DNA of 64,000 nt from Lachnospiraceae bacterium UBA4631 (GTDB taxonomy: Bacteria > Bacillota > Clostridia > Lachnospirales > Lachnospiraceae), in the NCBI GenBank assembly GCA_002406015.1, contig DHMX01000022.1, positions 124,001-188,000 of the forward strand. The letters are read 5' to 3'. This document shows positions 55,325-63,964 of the stretch, piece after piece. The notes below the pieces were generated by a model that was given only the letters and a program-made list of their open reading frames with translations, was not told the origin of the DNA and did not search any database. How positions within the stretch are numbered: position 1 is the stretch's first letter; the number at the start of each line of letters is the position of its first letter. The position numbers and the translations under genes were made by a program.

Positions 55325-56434
55325 ATGTTCAAGGGATATCGATTAAGAGATTATAATTTCAAACTGGTCATACTGGTTATGGTTGCATGTATATTCGGAA
55401 CGATTGTCATTAACAGTGCAGATAGTTCCTATACCATGAAGCAGATTGTAGGTCTGATTGGTTGTCTGGGTGTTATGGGTGTCATATCTCTGGTCGATTA
55501 TCATTATTTCTGCAAGACGTGGCTGATTATATATGGATTTAATTTGATTATGCTGCTTGGTCTGATTCCGTTCGGTAAAACGGTAAACAATGCGAAGCGT
55601 TGGTATGGAATCGGAAATTTCATGACCATTCAGCCATCGGAATTTACCAAGATATTTATGATTATCTGTCTTGCGGTATTGTTAACGAAGCTAAAGGACA
55701 AATTAAACACATGGAAAAGTCTGTTACTGGTTGCTGTGTTTTGTGCAGTTCCGCTGGTGGTGGTAGAGCGGCAGCCGGACTTATCAACAACCATTGATAT
55801 TTTTCTGATTCTGATGGCAATGATATTTACGGCAGGTCTAAGCTATAAGCTGATTGGTATTGTAACGCTGATATTGATTCCATTAAGCAGTCTGTTCTTC
55901 TGGTATATTCAGCAGCCGGGGCAGAAGCTGTTGGATGATTATCAGTTAGGGCGGATTCTTGCATTCCGTTATCCGCAGGATTATGCACTGACCACCGGTT
56001 ATCAGCAGACCAATTCGGTTATGGCTATCGGTTCGGGTATGCTGACCGGAAAGGGATTGACTTCAGACAGTGTTGCAACCGTTAAGGATGCAAATCTTAT
56101 TTCGGAGCAGCAGACAGACTTTATTTTCTCGGTAGTAGGAGAAGAATTAGGTTTTATCGGCTGTGTGTTTATTATTGCAATTATACTGTTAATAGTGTTA
56201 CAATGTATAAGAATCGCAAGAAAGGCAGAGGATACCGAAGGAATGCTGATTGCGACAGGTGTAGCAGCGTTAATTTGTTTTCAGACCTTTATTAATATTG
56301 GTGTAGCAACACAGATACTTCCAAATACGGGATTGCCATTACCGTTTATCAGTTATGGATTAAGCTCGTTATTGTCTTCGTGTGGAGGAATCGGACTGGT
56401 GTTGAACGTAGGTCTTCACAAAAAAAAGTATTGA
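55325..56434 (+). CDS. rodA: RodA/FtsW family glycosyltransferase
   Basis: A 369-residue SEDS membrane protein with about ten helices, polymerising lipid II for elongation with PBP2. Family marks are NNAKRWYGIGNFMTIQPSEF, VERQPDLSTT, the Q-rich GYQQTNSVMAIGSGMLTGKG (in parts), and LPFISYG. Position with mre and min genes favours RodA over FtsW. Confidence 0.92.
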   Translation: MFKGYRLRDYNFKLVILVMVACIFGTIVINSADSSYTMKQIVGLIGCLGVMGVISLVDYHYFCKTWLIIYGFNLIMLLGLIPFGKTVNNAKRWYGIGNFMTIQPSEFTKIFMIICLAVLLTKLKDKLNTWKSLLLVAVFCAVPLVVVERQPDLSTTIDIFLILMAMIFTAGLSYKLIGIVTLILIPLSSLFFWYIQQPGQKLLDDYQLGRILAFRYPQDYALTTGYQQTNSVMAIGSGMLTGKGLTSDSVATVKDANLISEQQTDFIFSVVGEELGFIGCVFIIAIILLIVLQCIRIARKAEDTEGMLIATGVAALICFQTFINIGVATQILPNTGLPLPFISYGLSSLLSSCGGIGLVLNVGLHKKKY

Positions 56435-56443
56435 GGTGAGCTT

Positions 56444-56839
56444 ATGAATATTGGGTTAGTTGCACATGATACAAAAAAGAAGCTGATGCAGAATTTTTGT
56501 ATTGCATATCGGGGTATTTTGAGTAAACATTCATTGTATGCAACCGGAACAACCGGACGCTTGATTGAAGAAGTTACGAATTTGAACGTATATAAGTATT
56601 TAGCAGGGCATTTGGGTGGAGAGCAGCAGTTAGGCTCACAGATTGAAAATAATAATCTGGATATGTTGATTTTCCTGCGGGACCCGCAGAATCCGAAATC
56701 ACATGAGATAGATTTTAATAATATTTTTCGGCTGTGTGATGTGCATAATATTCCGCTGGCTACCAATCTGGCAACTGCGGAATTACTGATAAAGGCATTA
56801 GAGCGTGGAGATTTGGAATGGCGGGATGCATACCGCTAG
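56444..56839 (+). CDS. mgsA: Methylglyoxal synthase
   Basis: A 131-residue enzyme converting dihydroxyacetone phosphate to methylglyoxal and phosphate, a glycolytic bypass under phosphate limitation. Active-site sequence: VAHDTKK at the start, ATGTTGRLI, then GGEQQLG and FLRDP. Position next to rodA is common in Clostridia. Confidence 0.95.
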   Translation: MNIGLVAHDTKKKLMQNFCIAYRGILSKHSLYATGTTGRLIEEVTNLNVYKYLAGHLGGEQQLGSQIENNNLDMLIFLRDPQNPKSHEIDFNNIFRLCDVHNIPLATNLATAELLIKALERGDLEWRDAYR

Positions 56840-56903
56840 TAACACTTATGCGGGTGTTTTGAAGTCATGCGGCTTCAAAGAAGTATACATATGAGATTAT
56901 AAC

Positions 56904-56943
56904 GAAAGGCTGTCATACGGAAATCGGTAAATGACAGCTTTTC
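56904..56943 (+). terminator. Intrinsic terminator after mgsA
   Basis: GGCTGTCAT (56908-56916) pairs with ATGACAGC (56931-56938), extended by A/T pairs, ending in TTTTC. A smaller stem, TTTGAAG/CTTCAAA, lies just before it at 56858-56879. Confidence 0.75.
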
Positions 56944-56975
56944 GTCTGTACCGATGACAGGAGGATACGGTTACT

Positions 56976-57944
56976 ATGAAATCATCAAAATTACGGTATA
57001 TCTGTGCGATAATAGGGATACTGGTGCTGATACTGACAGGATGCGGTACGCAGTCTGTCAATGATACCACACAATTTCAAATACCGGCAAATCGTCCGTA
57101 TCCAACTGATATTACGGAGGAGCCGGAAATAACAAGCTCTTTTACACAGGGGCTTGTTGTGATTCCTTGGGAACAGGCGGTAAATTCACAGGTATCAACC
57201 AGGCTATGTATCAATACGACTACACAAGAGGTCTTGACGGAGGAGAATCCGTTTGAACAGATATATCCTGCCAGTATCACCAAGATTATGACGGCATTGT
57301 TGGTGTTAGAAAACGGTAATCTGGAGGATACGGTGACAATTGATACGCCGATTGTATTAAATGACCCTATGGCAGTCAGTATCGGCTTACAGGCAGGGGA
57401 TACACTGACGGTAAATGAATTGATGCATGGAATGCTGATTACCTCCGCAAATGATTGTGCGGTTGCATTAGGCAGGTATGTTTCCGGCAGCGAGGATGCA
57501 TTTATAGAGCTTATGAATCAGAGAGCCACAGAATTAGGGGCTACACATACACATTTTGTAAATACGAATGGTCTGCATGATTCACAGCATTACACAACCA
57601 GCTATGACTTATACTTGATTTTTAAGGAGCTGATAAAGCATCCGGAATTTCTGGATATAGCGGGAACCGCAAACTATACGATGTCATTTCAGACGGCTGA
57701 GGGAACCAGAAGCATTCCGATTGTAAATTCCAATCAGTTTATCAGTGGTGGTTATGAGGCTCCGGATGGAATTACAGTGGTTTCGGGAAAGACCGGAACG
57801 ACAAATGAAGCGGGCTGTTGTCTGATTCTGGAGGCAATCGATGACGAGAATCAGGTCTATATTGCAGTTGTATGCGGAGCGAATAATCGGAAGCTGCTTT
57901 ATTCGCAGATGGAGGAGCTTTTACAGCAAATGGGTTCAAAATAG
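56976..57944 (+). CDS. dacA: D-alanyl-D-alanine carboxypeptidase lipoprotein
   Basis: A 322-residue low-molecular-weight PBP that trims the terminal D-Ala from wall stem peptides. The signal peptide ends in a lipobox LTGC (Cys about residue 23), so it is a lipoprotein rather than held by a C-terminal helix. Active-site motifs: SxxK as ASITKIMTAL, SxN as SAND, and KTG as GKTGTTN. The usual C-terminal domain of DacA is absent. A promoter follows. Confidence 0.93.
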   Translation: MKSSKLRYICAIIGILVLILTGCGTQSVNDTTQFQIPANRPYPTDITEEPEITSSFTQGLVVIPWEQAVNSQVSTRLCINTTTQEVLTEENPFEQIYPASITKIMTALLVLENGNLEDTVTIDTPIVLNDPMAVSIGLQAGDTLTVNELMHGMLITSANDCAVALGRYVSGSEDAFIELMNQRATELGATHTHFVNTNGLHDSQHYTTSYDLYLIFKELIKHPEFLDIAGTANYTMSFQTAEGTRSIPIVNSNQFISGGYEAPDGITVVSGKTGTTNEAGCCLILEAIDDENQVYIAVVCGANNRKLLYSQMEELLQQMGSK

Positions 57945-57964
57945 TCCAAAATAACAAGTTCTTG

Positions 57965-57993
57965 TTGTACTTCGTGTATGCTTGTACTATAAT
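57965..57993 (+). promoter_or_regulatory. Promoter of the P-loop protein gene
   Basis: TTGTAC, exactly 17 bases, TATAAT. The palindrome AACAAGTTCTTGTT (57953-57966) touches the -35, suggesting an operator. Confidence 0.65.
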
Positions 57994-58028
57994 TAGTGGT
58001 AATGGGATAATGAACAGGAGGACATATC

Positions 58029-58448
58029 ATGGTTGAAATTATAGCAGGTGATAAAGGAAAGGGTAAGACCAAATTCTTAATTACGAAGGCAAATGACAGT
58101 GCTTTGCTGAGCAGCGGCTCCATTGTGTATCTGGATAAGAATAATAAGCATATGTATGAGTTGAGTAACCGCATTCGGATGATTTGTATGCCGGAGTATC
58201 ACATTGATAATTTTAGTATGTTTTGTGGATTCTTATATGGAATTGCGTCTCAGAATCATGATTTGGAGTGGTTGTTTCTGGACAGCTTTTTAACGATTGC
58301 ACATGTAGAACCGGAGGAATTGGAAACCGCAGTTGCATTTTTGCGTGATTTTTCGGATTCCCGGAATCTGAATATTGTATTGAGCGTGGCTGTAGGTCAG
58401 GAGTCATTACCACAGACGTTACAACCATATGTAAGCATATCTTTGTAA
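58029..58448 (+). CDS. Small P-loop protein of unknown function
   Basis: A 139-residue protein starting with a Walker A motif, IIAGDKGKGKTKFLI. A hydrophobic strand-and-acid segment, LEWLFLDSFL, may be Walker B. I recall similar proteins labelled PilT-like in Clostridia, but nothing proves that. It has its own promoter and a terminator. It sits next to the division cluster. Confidence 0.7.
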   Translation: MVEIIAGDKGKGKTKFLITKANDSALLSSGSIVYLDKNNKHMYELSNRIRMICMPEYHIDNFSMFCGFLYGIASQNHDLEWLFLDSFLTIAHVEPEELETAVAFLRDFSDSRNLNIVLSVAVGQESLPQTLQPYVSISL

Positions 58449-58449
58449 T

Positions 58450-58482
58450 ATCGGGTAGAAACTGACATCTACTCGATTCTTT
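58450..58482 (+). terminator. Probable terminator after the P-loop protein
   Basis: ATCGGGTAGA pairs with TCTACTCGAT (one G-U) over eight bases, followed by TTCTTT. The T-tract is short. Confidence 0.6.
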
Positions 58483-58513
58483 ATGTCTAACGAAGTTTGC
58501 ACAGGAGACAGGT

Positions 58514-59902
58514 ATGGCAGGAAATCGAAAAGTAGTAAAATTTCATAATGTACCTACCATTAATATCGGTGTTATTATTTTCGGATTGATTTTTATTTTT
58601 CTTGGGGTTCAGATTGTCCGGAGCCTGAATATGAAGCGGGTTGCCGTATATGAAGTACAAAAGAGTTATATGGATACCAATATTTCCGGTACGGCAATGG
58701 CACTCCGACAGGAGAGCCTTATCAATACGGACGTTTCCGGCTATGTTAATTATTATATACGGGATGGACAAAAGGTTGCGAAAAATGCAACCGTATATAC
58801 GGTGGATGCCGCCGGTACGTTATCGGACTTGGTCGCAGAGGCAGCGGATAACGGAACCGCTCTGGACAGTGCGGGCTATTCGGATATACGCGATACCATA
58901 TCTGCATTCCAGAATTATTTTAATGATACGAATTTTTCAGACGTATATGAATTTAAGTATGAGATAGAAGGTCAGGTGCTGGATATTGTAAATAATCAGA
59001 TTCTGGATGAATTGGTGTCCTCAAACAGTCTCGGAGGTTCTTATACACAGATTCCTGCGGCAGAGAGCGGGATTGTTACCTTTTATCAGGATGGATATGA
59101 GACACGTACACCGGCAGATGTTACAATGGCGGATTTTGACGAAAAGGCATATACACATACATCCTTAAAGACCGGCGAGGTGATTCAGGCAGGCAATCCG
59201 GTATATAAGCTGATTACAAGTGATTACTGGAATCTGGTGCTTCCGTTATCGGAAGAGGATGCAGACCGGTTAAAGGAGGATACGCGTGTAACCTTGTATT
59301 TGCCGAATGTTAGCCATGTTGTATATGGGGACATTGCGGTTATTCAAAACGGAGATGCATATTTTGCCAATATTACGTTGGATAAATTGATGGTAAACTA
59401 TTGTCAGGAGCGTTACATTCCGATTGAAATCGTTATGAGCCGTCAGGAGGGGCTGAATATTCCGAACAGTGCCATTGTGGAAAAGCGGGTAGTGAAAATC
59501 CCGAATACATATTTGACTACCGGCAGCAATACAAATCAAATGATTTATTTTAATGTAAGAGTTTTAGACGAAAACGGAAACCTGTCAATTTCGCAGGTCG
59601 CACCGTCAATCTATTATAAGGATGATTCATTTTGTTATGTGAATCCGGATGATTTTGAAGAAAATGCGGTATTAGTTAAAAATGATTCGGATGAAACGAT
59701 GGCAATTTCGGATATGGGAAGCACGAAGCTGGCAGGTGTATATAATGCCAACCGTGGAATGGCAACCTTTGAACGGGTAGAAATTCTTGTTTCAAACGGT
59801 GATTTTACCATTATTACAGAGGATGACCCATATAGCCTGAAGCTGTATGACCGGATTGTGCTGGATGGTTCTACCGTAGAAGAAGGTCAAATTATTCGTT
59901 AA
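58514..59902 (+). CDS. HlyD family periplasmic adaptor-like membrane protein
   Basis: A 462-residue protein with one N-terminal membrane helix (about residues 17-36) and a large outer part that resembles HlyD-type membrane fusion proteins: paired lipoyl-like half-motifs (DVSGYVNYYIRDGQKVAKNA and later KTGEVIQAGNPVYKL, first in part) around a helical segment. No ABC partner is next to it. It precedes yggS-sepF-divIVA by 27 bases. An envelope link to the division machine is inference. Confidence 0.75.
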   Translation: MAGNRKVVKFHNVPTINIGVIIFGLIFIFLGVQIVRSLNMKRVAVYEVQKSYMDTNISGTAMALRQESLINTDVSGYVNYYIRDGQKVAKNATVYTVDAAGTLSDLVAEAADNGTALDSAGYSDIRDTISAFQNYFNDTNFSDVYEFKYEIEGQVLDIVNNQILDELVSSNSLGGSYTQIPAAESGIVTFYQDGYETRTPADVTMADFDEKAYTHTSLKTGEVIQAGNPVYKLITSDYWNLVLPLSEEDADRLKEDTRVTLYLPNVSHVVYGDIAVIQNGDAYFANITLDKLMVNYCQERYIPIEIVMSRQEGLNIPNSAIVEKRVVKIPNTYLTTGSNTNQMIYFNVRVLDENGNLSISQVAPSIYYKDDSFCYVNPDDFEENAVLVKNDSDETMAISDMGSTKLAGVYNANRGMATFERVEILVSNGDFTIITEDDPYSLKLYDRIVLDGSTVEEGQIIR

Positions 59903-59929
59903 TGAAATCATAGACGAGGAGAGAATGGT

Positions 59930-60622
59930 ATGATACAGGAAAATATTGAACTGGTACAGAAGAATATTGAACTTGCATGTCAGCGGGCAGGCAGGGATGC
60001 AAAGGAGGTTACTCTGATTGCGGTCAGTAAGACAAAGCCGCTTGCGGATATTGAAACAGCCATTGCCTGTGGAATGCGGGAGTTCGGAGAGAATAAGGTT
60101 CAGGAGCTGGTGGATAAGATTGAACATGTGAGTCAGCCGGTGCATTGGCATTTAATCGGACATTTACAGACCAATAAGGTGAAATATATCGTTGATAAGG
60201 ATTTGTTAATACATTCTGTGGATTCTGTTAAGCTTGCAAAGGAAATCCAGAAGGAGGCAGAAAAGAAGCAGGCAGAATGTAATGTCTTATTGGAGGTGAA
60301 TGTAGCAAAAGAGGAAAGCAAGTATGGTTTTTCATGCGAGGAGGTTTTAGCTGCCGTAGAGGAAATAGCAAAGCTGCCGCGGGTGCATATTCAGGGCTTG
60401 ATGACGATTGCTCCTTTTGTTGAAAATCCCGAAGATAACCGTAGTGTTTTTGCAGAATTGCACAATTTATTACTTGACATAAAAAGCAGAAACATTGATA
60501 ATGTTAATATGAGTGTACTGTCGATGGGTATGACCAATGATTATATGGTCGCAGTTGAAGAGGGTGCTACGATGGTTCGTGTTGGAACAGCTATCTTCGG
60601 TGCAAGAAATTATAATATATAG
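59930..60622 (+). CDS. yggS: PLP homeostasis protein (YggS/PROSC family)
   Basis: A 230-residue protein that binds pyridoxal phosphate without known catalysis and affects amino acid and vitamin B6 balance. PLP lysine in IAVSKTKP; also FGENKVQEL, WHLIGHLQTNKV and MGMTNDY. It commonly precedes sepF. Confidence 0.95.
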   Translation: MIQENIELVQKNIELACQRAGRDAKEVTLIAVSKTKPLADIETAIACGMREFGENKVQELVDKIEHVSQPVHWHLIGHLQTNKVKYIVDKDLLIHSVDSVKLAKEIQKEAEKKQAECNVLLEVNVAKEESKYGFSCEEVLAAVEEIAKLPRVHIQGLMTIAPFVENPEDNRSVFAELHNLLLDIKSRNIDNVNMSVLSMGMTNDYMVAVEEGATMVRVGTAIFGARNYNI

Positions 60623-60638
60623 AGATAGGAGATATGTC

Positions 60639-61253
60639 ATGGGAAAAGGTATTGATAAGTTTATGAATATACTGAGTCTGAATGATTCGGATGATGATTA
60701 TGATAATGATGACCTGTTCGATGATGAAATTGATTTGGTAGAGCCAAAGCCAGCGAAGCAGCCAAAGCCGAAAAAGGAAAAGGCAGCACCGGCAAAGACT
60801 ACCGGCTCATACAGCTCATCCGCCAAGACACAGGCAGGCTCCGGTGCATATAGTGATGAGGATTCATACGAAACAGGTAGTTACAGCAGAAAGCCGAAGG
60901 CAAGTCGTTCTGCAAGAAATACATCAGGAACCAGTAACAAAGTAGTGTCTATGAATAGCAGAGGTAGCGAAGTGTATGTAATCAAACCACAGGAATTTAA
61001 TGAAGCTCAGACAGTGACAGATTTCTTGAAGGATGGAAAAACAATTGTCATTAATATGGAGGGCATTGAATTAACAGCCGCACAGAGAATTATTGATTTT
61101 ATCGGTGGAGCCTGTTATGCATTGGATGGAAGTCTACAGGCAATTTCCAGCAATATTTTCATTGCAGCACCACAGGATATAGAAGTAACAGGCGATTTAC
61201 GAGATGAGATATTGAATGAATCTACCGTATCGCCATATCTTGGCTCGTATTAG
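60639..61253 (+). CDS. sepF: Cell division protein SepF
   Basis: A 204-residue protein that bundles and tethers FtsZ at the septum. The N-terminus (MGKGIDKFMNILSL) should bind membrane; a long charged linker rich in Lys/Pro/Ser (about residues 15-110) follows; the C-terminal domain (about 115-204) has FNEAQTVTDFLKDGKTIVIN and DFIGGACYALDG. ATG 60639 is preceded by AGGAG; the longer frame overlaps yggS and is rejected. Confidence 0.94.
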   Translation: MGKGIDKFMNILSLNDSDDDYDNDDLFDDEIDLVEPKPAKQPKPKKEKAAPAKTTGSYSSSAKTQAGSGAYSDEDSYETGSYSRKPKASRSARNTSGTSNKVVSMNSRGSEVYVIKPQEFNEAQTVTDFLKDGKTIVINMEGIELTAAQRIIDFIGGACYALDGSLQAISSNIFIAAPQDIEVTGDLRDEILNESTVSPYLGSY

Positions 61254-61273
61254 AATAGAGGAGGAATTGCAGT

Positions 61274-62104
61274 ATGATTACACCAGTAGAGATACAATCA
61301 AAGGCATTTAAGTCCGGTATCGGATATGATAAGAAGGATGTTGACGGCTTTATCAGTGAGATTCTGGAAAGCTATGAGGAATTATATCGTTCCAATGTCG
61401 AGATGAAGGATAAAATTAATATGCTGAATGAAGGGCTTCAACATTATAAGAACATTGAAGCTTCTTTGCAGAAAGCATTGGTTTTGGCAGAAAAGACCTC
61501 AGAAGAAACCATTCGGACGGCTGAATTAAAGGCACAGACAATTGAACTGGAGGCTGTTAATAAGGCAAAAGAGCATACCGCAGATGCTAAGGCTGAACTG
61601 GAACGGGTTCATAACCAGACCGTTGCTCTGGTGCAGCAGTATACCCAGTATAAGGCACAATTTACGAACTTCTTACGTGCACAGTTGGATTTGATTTCCA
61701 GTGATACCTTTAAGATTGATACGGCTGATTTTGCTGCATTTGCAAAAACTGCAGCTTCTGCTAATGATGCATATATTAATTCAAATCCGATGGAGGGACT
61801 TGGTTCCGGTGATGATTCACCGTTGCCGGGATATAATAATGGTGAGGACAGCGGACGCTTGGGTGAGCGTGATGACGCTGACCGTTACAACATGGACTTT
61901 GGTCGTGGAGCAAGTCTGGGTGACAATGCACCTGACCCATTTGCCGCATCTAAAAAGAAGGCGGCTGAAGCAGCAACTACCGCTGAACCGGAGCCGGAAG
62001 TATCAGATGTGGATACCTTTGAGGGCGAAGTGGAGGATAAGGTAGAAAAGCGTGCAATGATTGGTGATGAGGATGCCAACAGCTCCGGATTCACATTTAT
62101 TTAG
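61274..62104 (+). CDS. divIVA: DivIVA domain protein
   Basis: A 276-residue coiled-coil protein that senses curved membrane at poles and septa. The N-terminal lipid-binding and coiled-coil region has ITPVEIQSKAFKSGIGYDKKDVDGF (in part) and runs to about residue 150. The C-terminal 100 residues are acidic and disordered. Directly downstream of sepF, as in most Firmicutes. Confidence 0.93.
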   Translation: MITPVEIQSKAFKSGIGYDKKDVDGFISEILESYEELYRSNVEMKDKINMLNEGLQHYKNIEASLQKALVLAEKTSEETIRTAELKAQTIELEAVNKAKEHTADAKAELERVHNQTVALVQQYTQYKAQFTNFLRAQLDLISSDTFKIDTADFAAFAKTAASANDAYINSNPMEGLGSGDDSPLPGYNNGEDSGRLGERDDADRYNMDFGRGASLGDNAPDPFAASKKKAAEAATTAEPEPEVSDVDTFEGEVEDKVEKRAMIGDEDANSSGFTFI

Positions 62105-62112
62105 CGGTAATC

Positions 62113-62151
62113 TTCCGGCTAACAACGAGTAAGGATTCCGGCTAACAACGA
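62113..62151 (+). repeat. 16-bp direct repeat before lspA
   Basis: TTCCGGCTAACAACGA occurs at 62113-62128 and 62136-62151 with seven bases between. Confidence 0.9.
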
Positions 62152-62180
62152 TAGAACAGTAAAGGAACGGAATATGACGT

Positions 62181-62792
62181 ATGAGATATATAATTGCATT
62201 TTTTAGTGTGGTTGCTTTGGTTGGAATAGACCAGCTTACCAAATATCTGGTGCTTCAAAATCTGGAGTTACATCAATATATTCCGATTCTGGGAGATGCC
62301 TTTGGGTTGTATTATCTGGAAAATGAAGGTATGGCTTGGGGGTTATTTCAGAATTGCCAGTGGTTATTTTTGATATTTACGGCAATTATACTGGTATTTT
62401 TAGTTGTTTGCTATTGGAAGCTTCAAAAGGATGCAAGGTTTCAGCCACTTAGAGTTTGTATTGTGTTCTTATTCTCCGGAGCAATTGGCAATATGATTGA
62501 CCGGATTTTTCATGGAGCTGTACGGTTTCAAGGAGCGGTGGTAGACTTTTTGTATATCAAGCTCATTGATTTTCCGGTATTTAATGTTGCGGATATGTAT
62601 GTAACAATTTCGGTAGCGGTATTGTTAATCCTGTTATTGGTTCGATATAAGGAGCAGGATTTTCAGACGATATTTCAGCCGGCTGCTTCAGACCATGTAG
62701 CAGATTCAGAAACAGAGGTTCTGGAAGCAGAAGCTAAGAAAGCGGAAGCTGCAGAGGATACAGAAGATAGACTACAGAAGAAAGAAAAATGA
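62181..62792 (+). CDS. lspA: Lipoprotein signal peptidase with acidic C-terminal extension
   Basis: A 203-residue aspartyl protease that cuts signal peptides of prolipoproteins after lipidation. It has four membrane helices; the catalytic aspartates are in GNMIDRI and NVADMYV. About 40 extra residues at the C-terminus (from about residue 160) are rich in Glu, Ala and Lys and are unusual in the family. Substrates in this window include the DUF3048 and DacA lipoproteins. A ribosome site AAAGGAAC sits about 13 bases upstream, a long spacing. Confidence 0.93.
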   Translation: MRYIIAFFSVVALVGIDQLTKYLVLQNLELHQYIPILGDAFGLYYLENEGMAWGLFQNCQWLFLIFTAIILVFLVVCYWKLQKDARFQPLRVCIVFLFSGAIGNMIDRIFHGAVRFQGAVVDFLYIKLIDFPVFNVADMYVTISVAVLLILLLVRYKEQDFQTIFQPAASDHVADSETEVLEAEAKKAEAAEDTEDRLQKKEK

Positions 62793-62833
62793 AACCGGTA
62801 AAAACGGAATCGATAGAAATACCAGCCAGAAAA

Positions 62834-62864
62834 ATAAAAAGCAATAAAATAAAAAGCAATAAAA
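62834..62864 (+). repeat. Two-copy 15-base repeat in an AT-rich gap
   Basis: ATAAAAAGCAATAAA repeats with a 15-base period, in the 159-base gap between lspA and rluD. The rest of the gap shows no gene. Confidence 0.7.
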
Positions 62865-62951
62865 CAAAATGCTTCATGGTATAGGAACTATTACAGAAAC
62901 AGGGTTGTAGAAACAAAGTATATTGAAATTAAAAAGGAAGATATGAAGTAA

Positions 62952-63857
62952 TTGGATTATACTATTACAAACGAACAGGAAAATTTAAGAATTGATAAAT
63001 ATCTGGCCCAGACGGTGCCAGATATTTCTCGTTCATATTTACAAAAATTAGTGGCAGACGGGCAGGTTCTTGTAAATGGAGTTCCGGTTAAAACCAGTTA
63101 CAAGCTAAAGTCCGGAGATGTTGTTCAGGTGACGATTCCGGAGCCGGAGGTTCTGCAAATTATTCCAGAGGATATTCCTCTGGATATTTTATATGAGGAT
63201 GCAGATATTTTGATTGTGAATAAGCCAAAGGGAATGGTGGTGCATCCTGCTGCGGGACATACGACAGGCACTTTGGTAAATGCTGTGATGTATCATTGTA
63301 AGGACGAGTTATCATCCATTAACGGTGTGCTGCGTCCGGGAATTGTCCATCGGATTGACATGGATACCACCGGTGTACTTGTGGTATGTAAAAATGATAT
63401 GGCTCATCAATCTCTGGCAGAGCAGTTAAAGGTTCATTCGATTACCCGTATTTATTATGCCATTGTGTATGATAATCTTCCGGAGGAGGAGGGAACGATT
63501 CATAAGTCAATCGGAAGACATCCGACTAATCGGAAGAAGCAGGCGGTAAATGTAAAAAATGGAAGAGATGCAATTACACATTATCGGGTGCTGGAACGCT
63601 TACAGGGAAAGTATACGTTAGTGGAATGCCGGTTGGAAACCGGGCGGACACACCAGATACGGGTTCATATGGCATCGATTCATCATCCGCTGCTGGGGGA
63701 TACCCTTTATGGTCCGGCAAAGGACCCATTTCATTTGCAGGGACAAACATTACATGCCGGTGTCCTTGGATTTGTGCATCCACGTACCGGACAATATGTG
63801 GAATTTCGGGCAGAGCTGCCGGAATACTTTCAGGAATTATTAAATCGATTGCGTTAA
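62952..63857 (+). CDS. rluD: RluD-type rRNA pseudouridine synthase
   Basis: A 301-residue pseudouridine synthase. The N-terminal S4 domain (RIDKYLAQTVPDISRSYL) precedes the catalytic domain with HRIDMDTTGVLVVCKN (catalytic Asp) and GRTHQIRVHM. It starts with TTG, after AGGAAG by eleven bases. An ATG at 62943 gives only a two-codon frame. The gene follows lspA as usual. Confidence 0.94.
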   Translation: MDYTITNEQENLRIDKYLAQTVPDISRSYLQKLVADGQVLVNGVPVKTSYKLKSGDVVQVTIPEPEVLQIIPEDIPLDILYEDADILIVNKPKGMVVHPAAGHTTGTLVNAVMYHCKDELSSINGVLRPGIVHRIDMDTTGVLVVCKNDMAHQSLAEQLKVHSITRIYYAIVYDNLPEEEGTIHKSIGRHPTNRKKQAVNVKNGRDAITHYRVLERLQGKYTLVECRLETGRTHQIRVHMASIHHPLLGDTLYGPAKDPFHLQGQTLHAGVLGFVHPRTGQYVEFRAELPEYFQELLNRLR

Positions 63858-63892
63858 AACTGCACAAAAAATATGAAATTATGCGTGCCAAT

Positions 63893-63922
63893 TTGTGAAA
63901 AATGTGATAATATAGTTATATA
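63893..63922 (+). promoter_or_regulatory. Possible promoter for the last gene
   Basis: TTGTGA, 17 bases, TTATAT (or 18 bases to TATATA), about 45 bases before the ATG at 63965. Confidence 0.5.
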
Positions 63923-63964
63923 ACCAAGGAACACAATAAGATGTATACGGAAGGGGCGGTTATT

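Noticed and set aside
60537..60638. Longer N-terminus for sepF
   Set aside because: It lies in another frame of yggS; ATG 60639 has a good ribosome site and gives the typical MGKGIDKFMN start.
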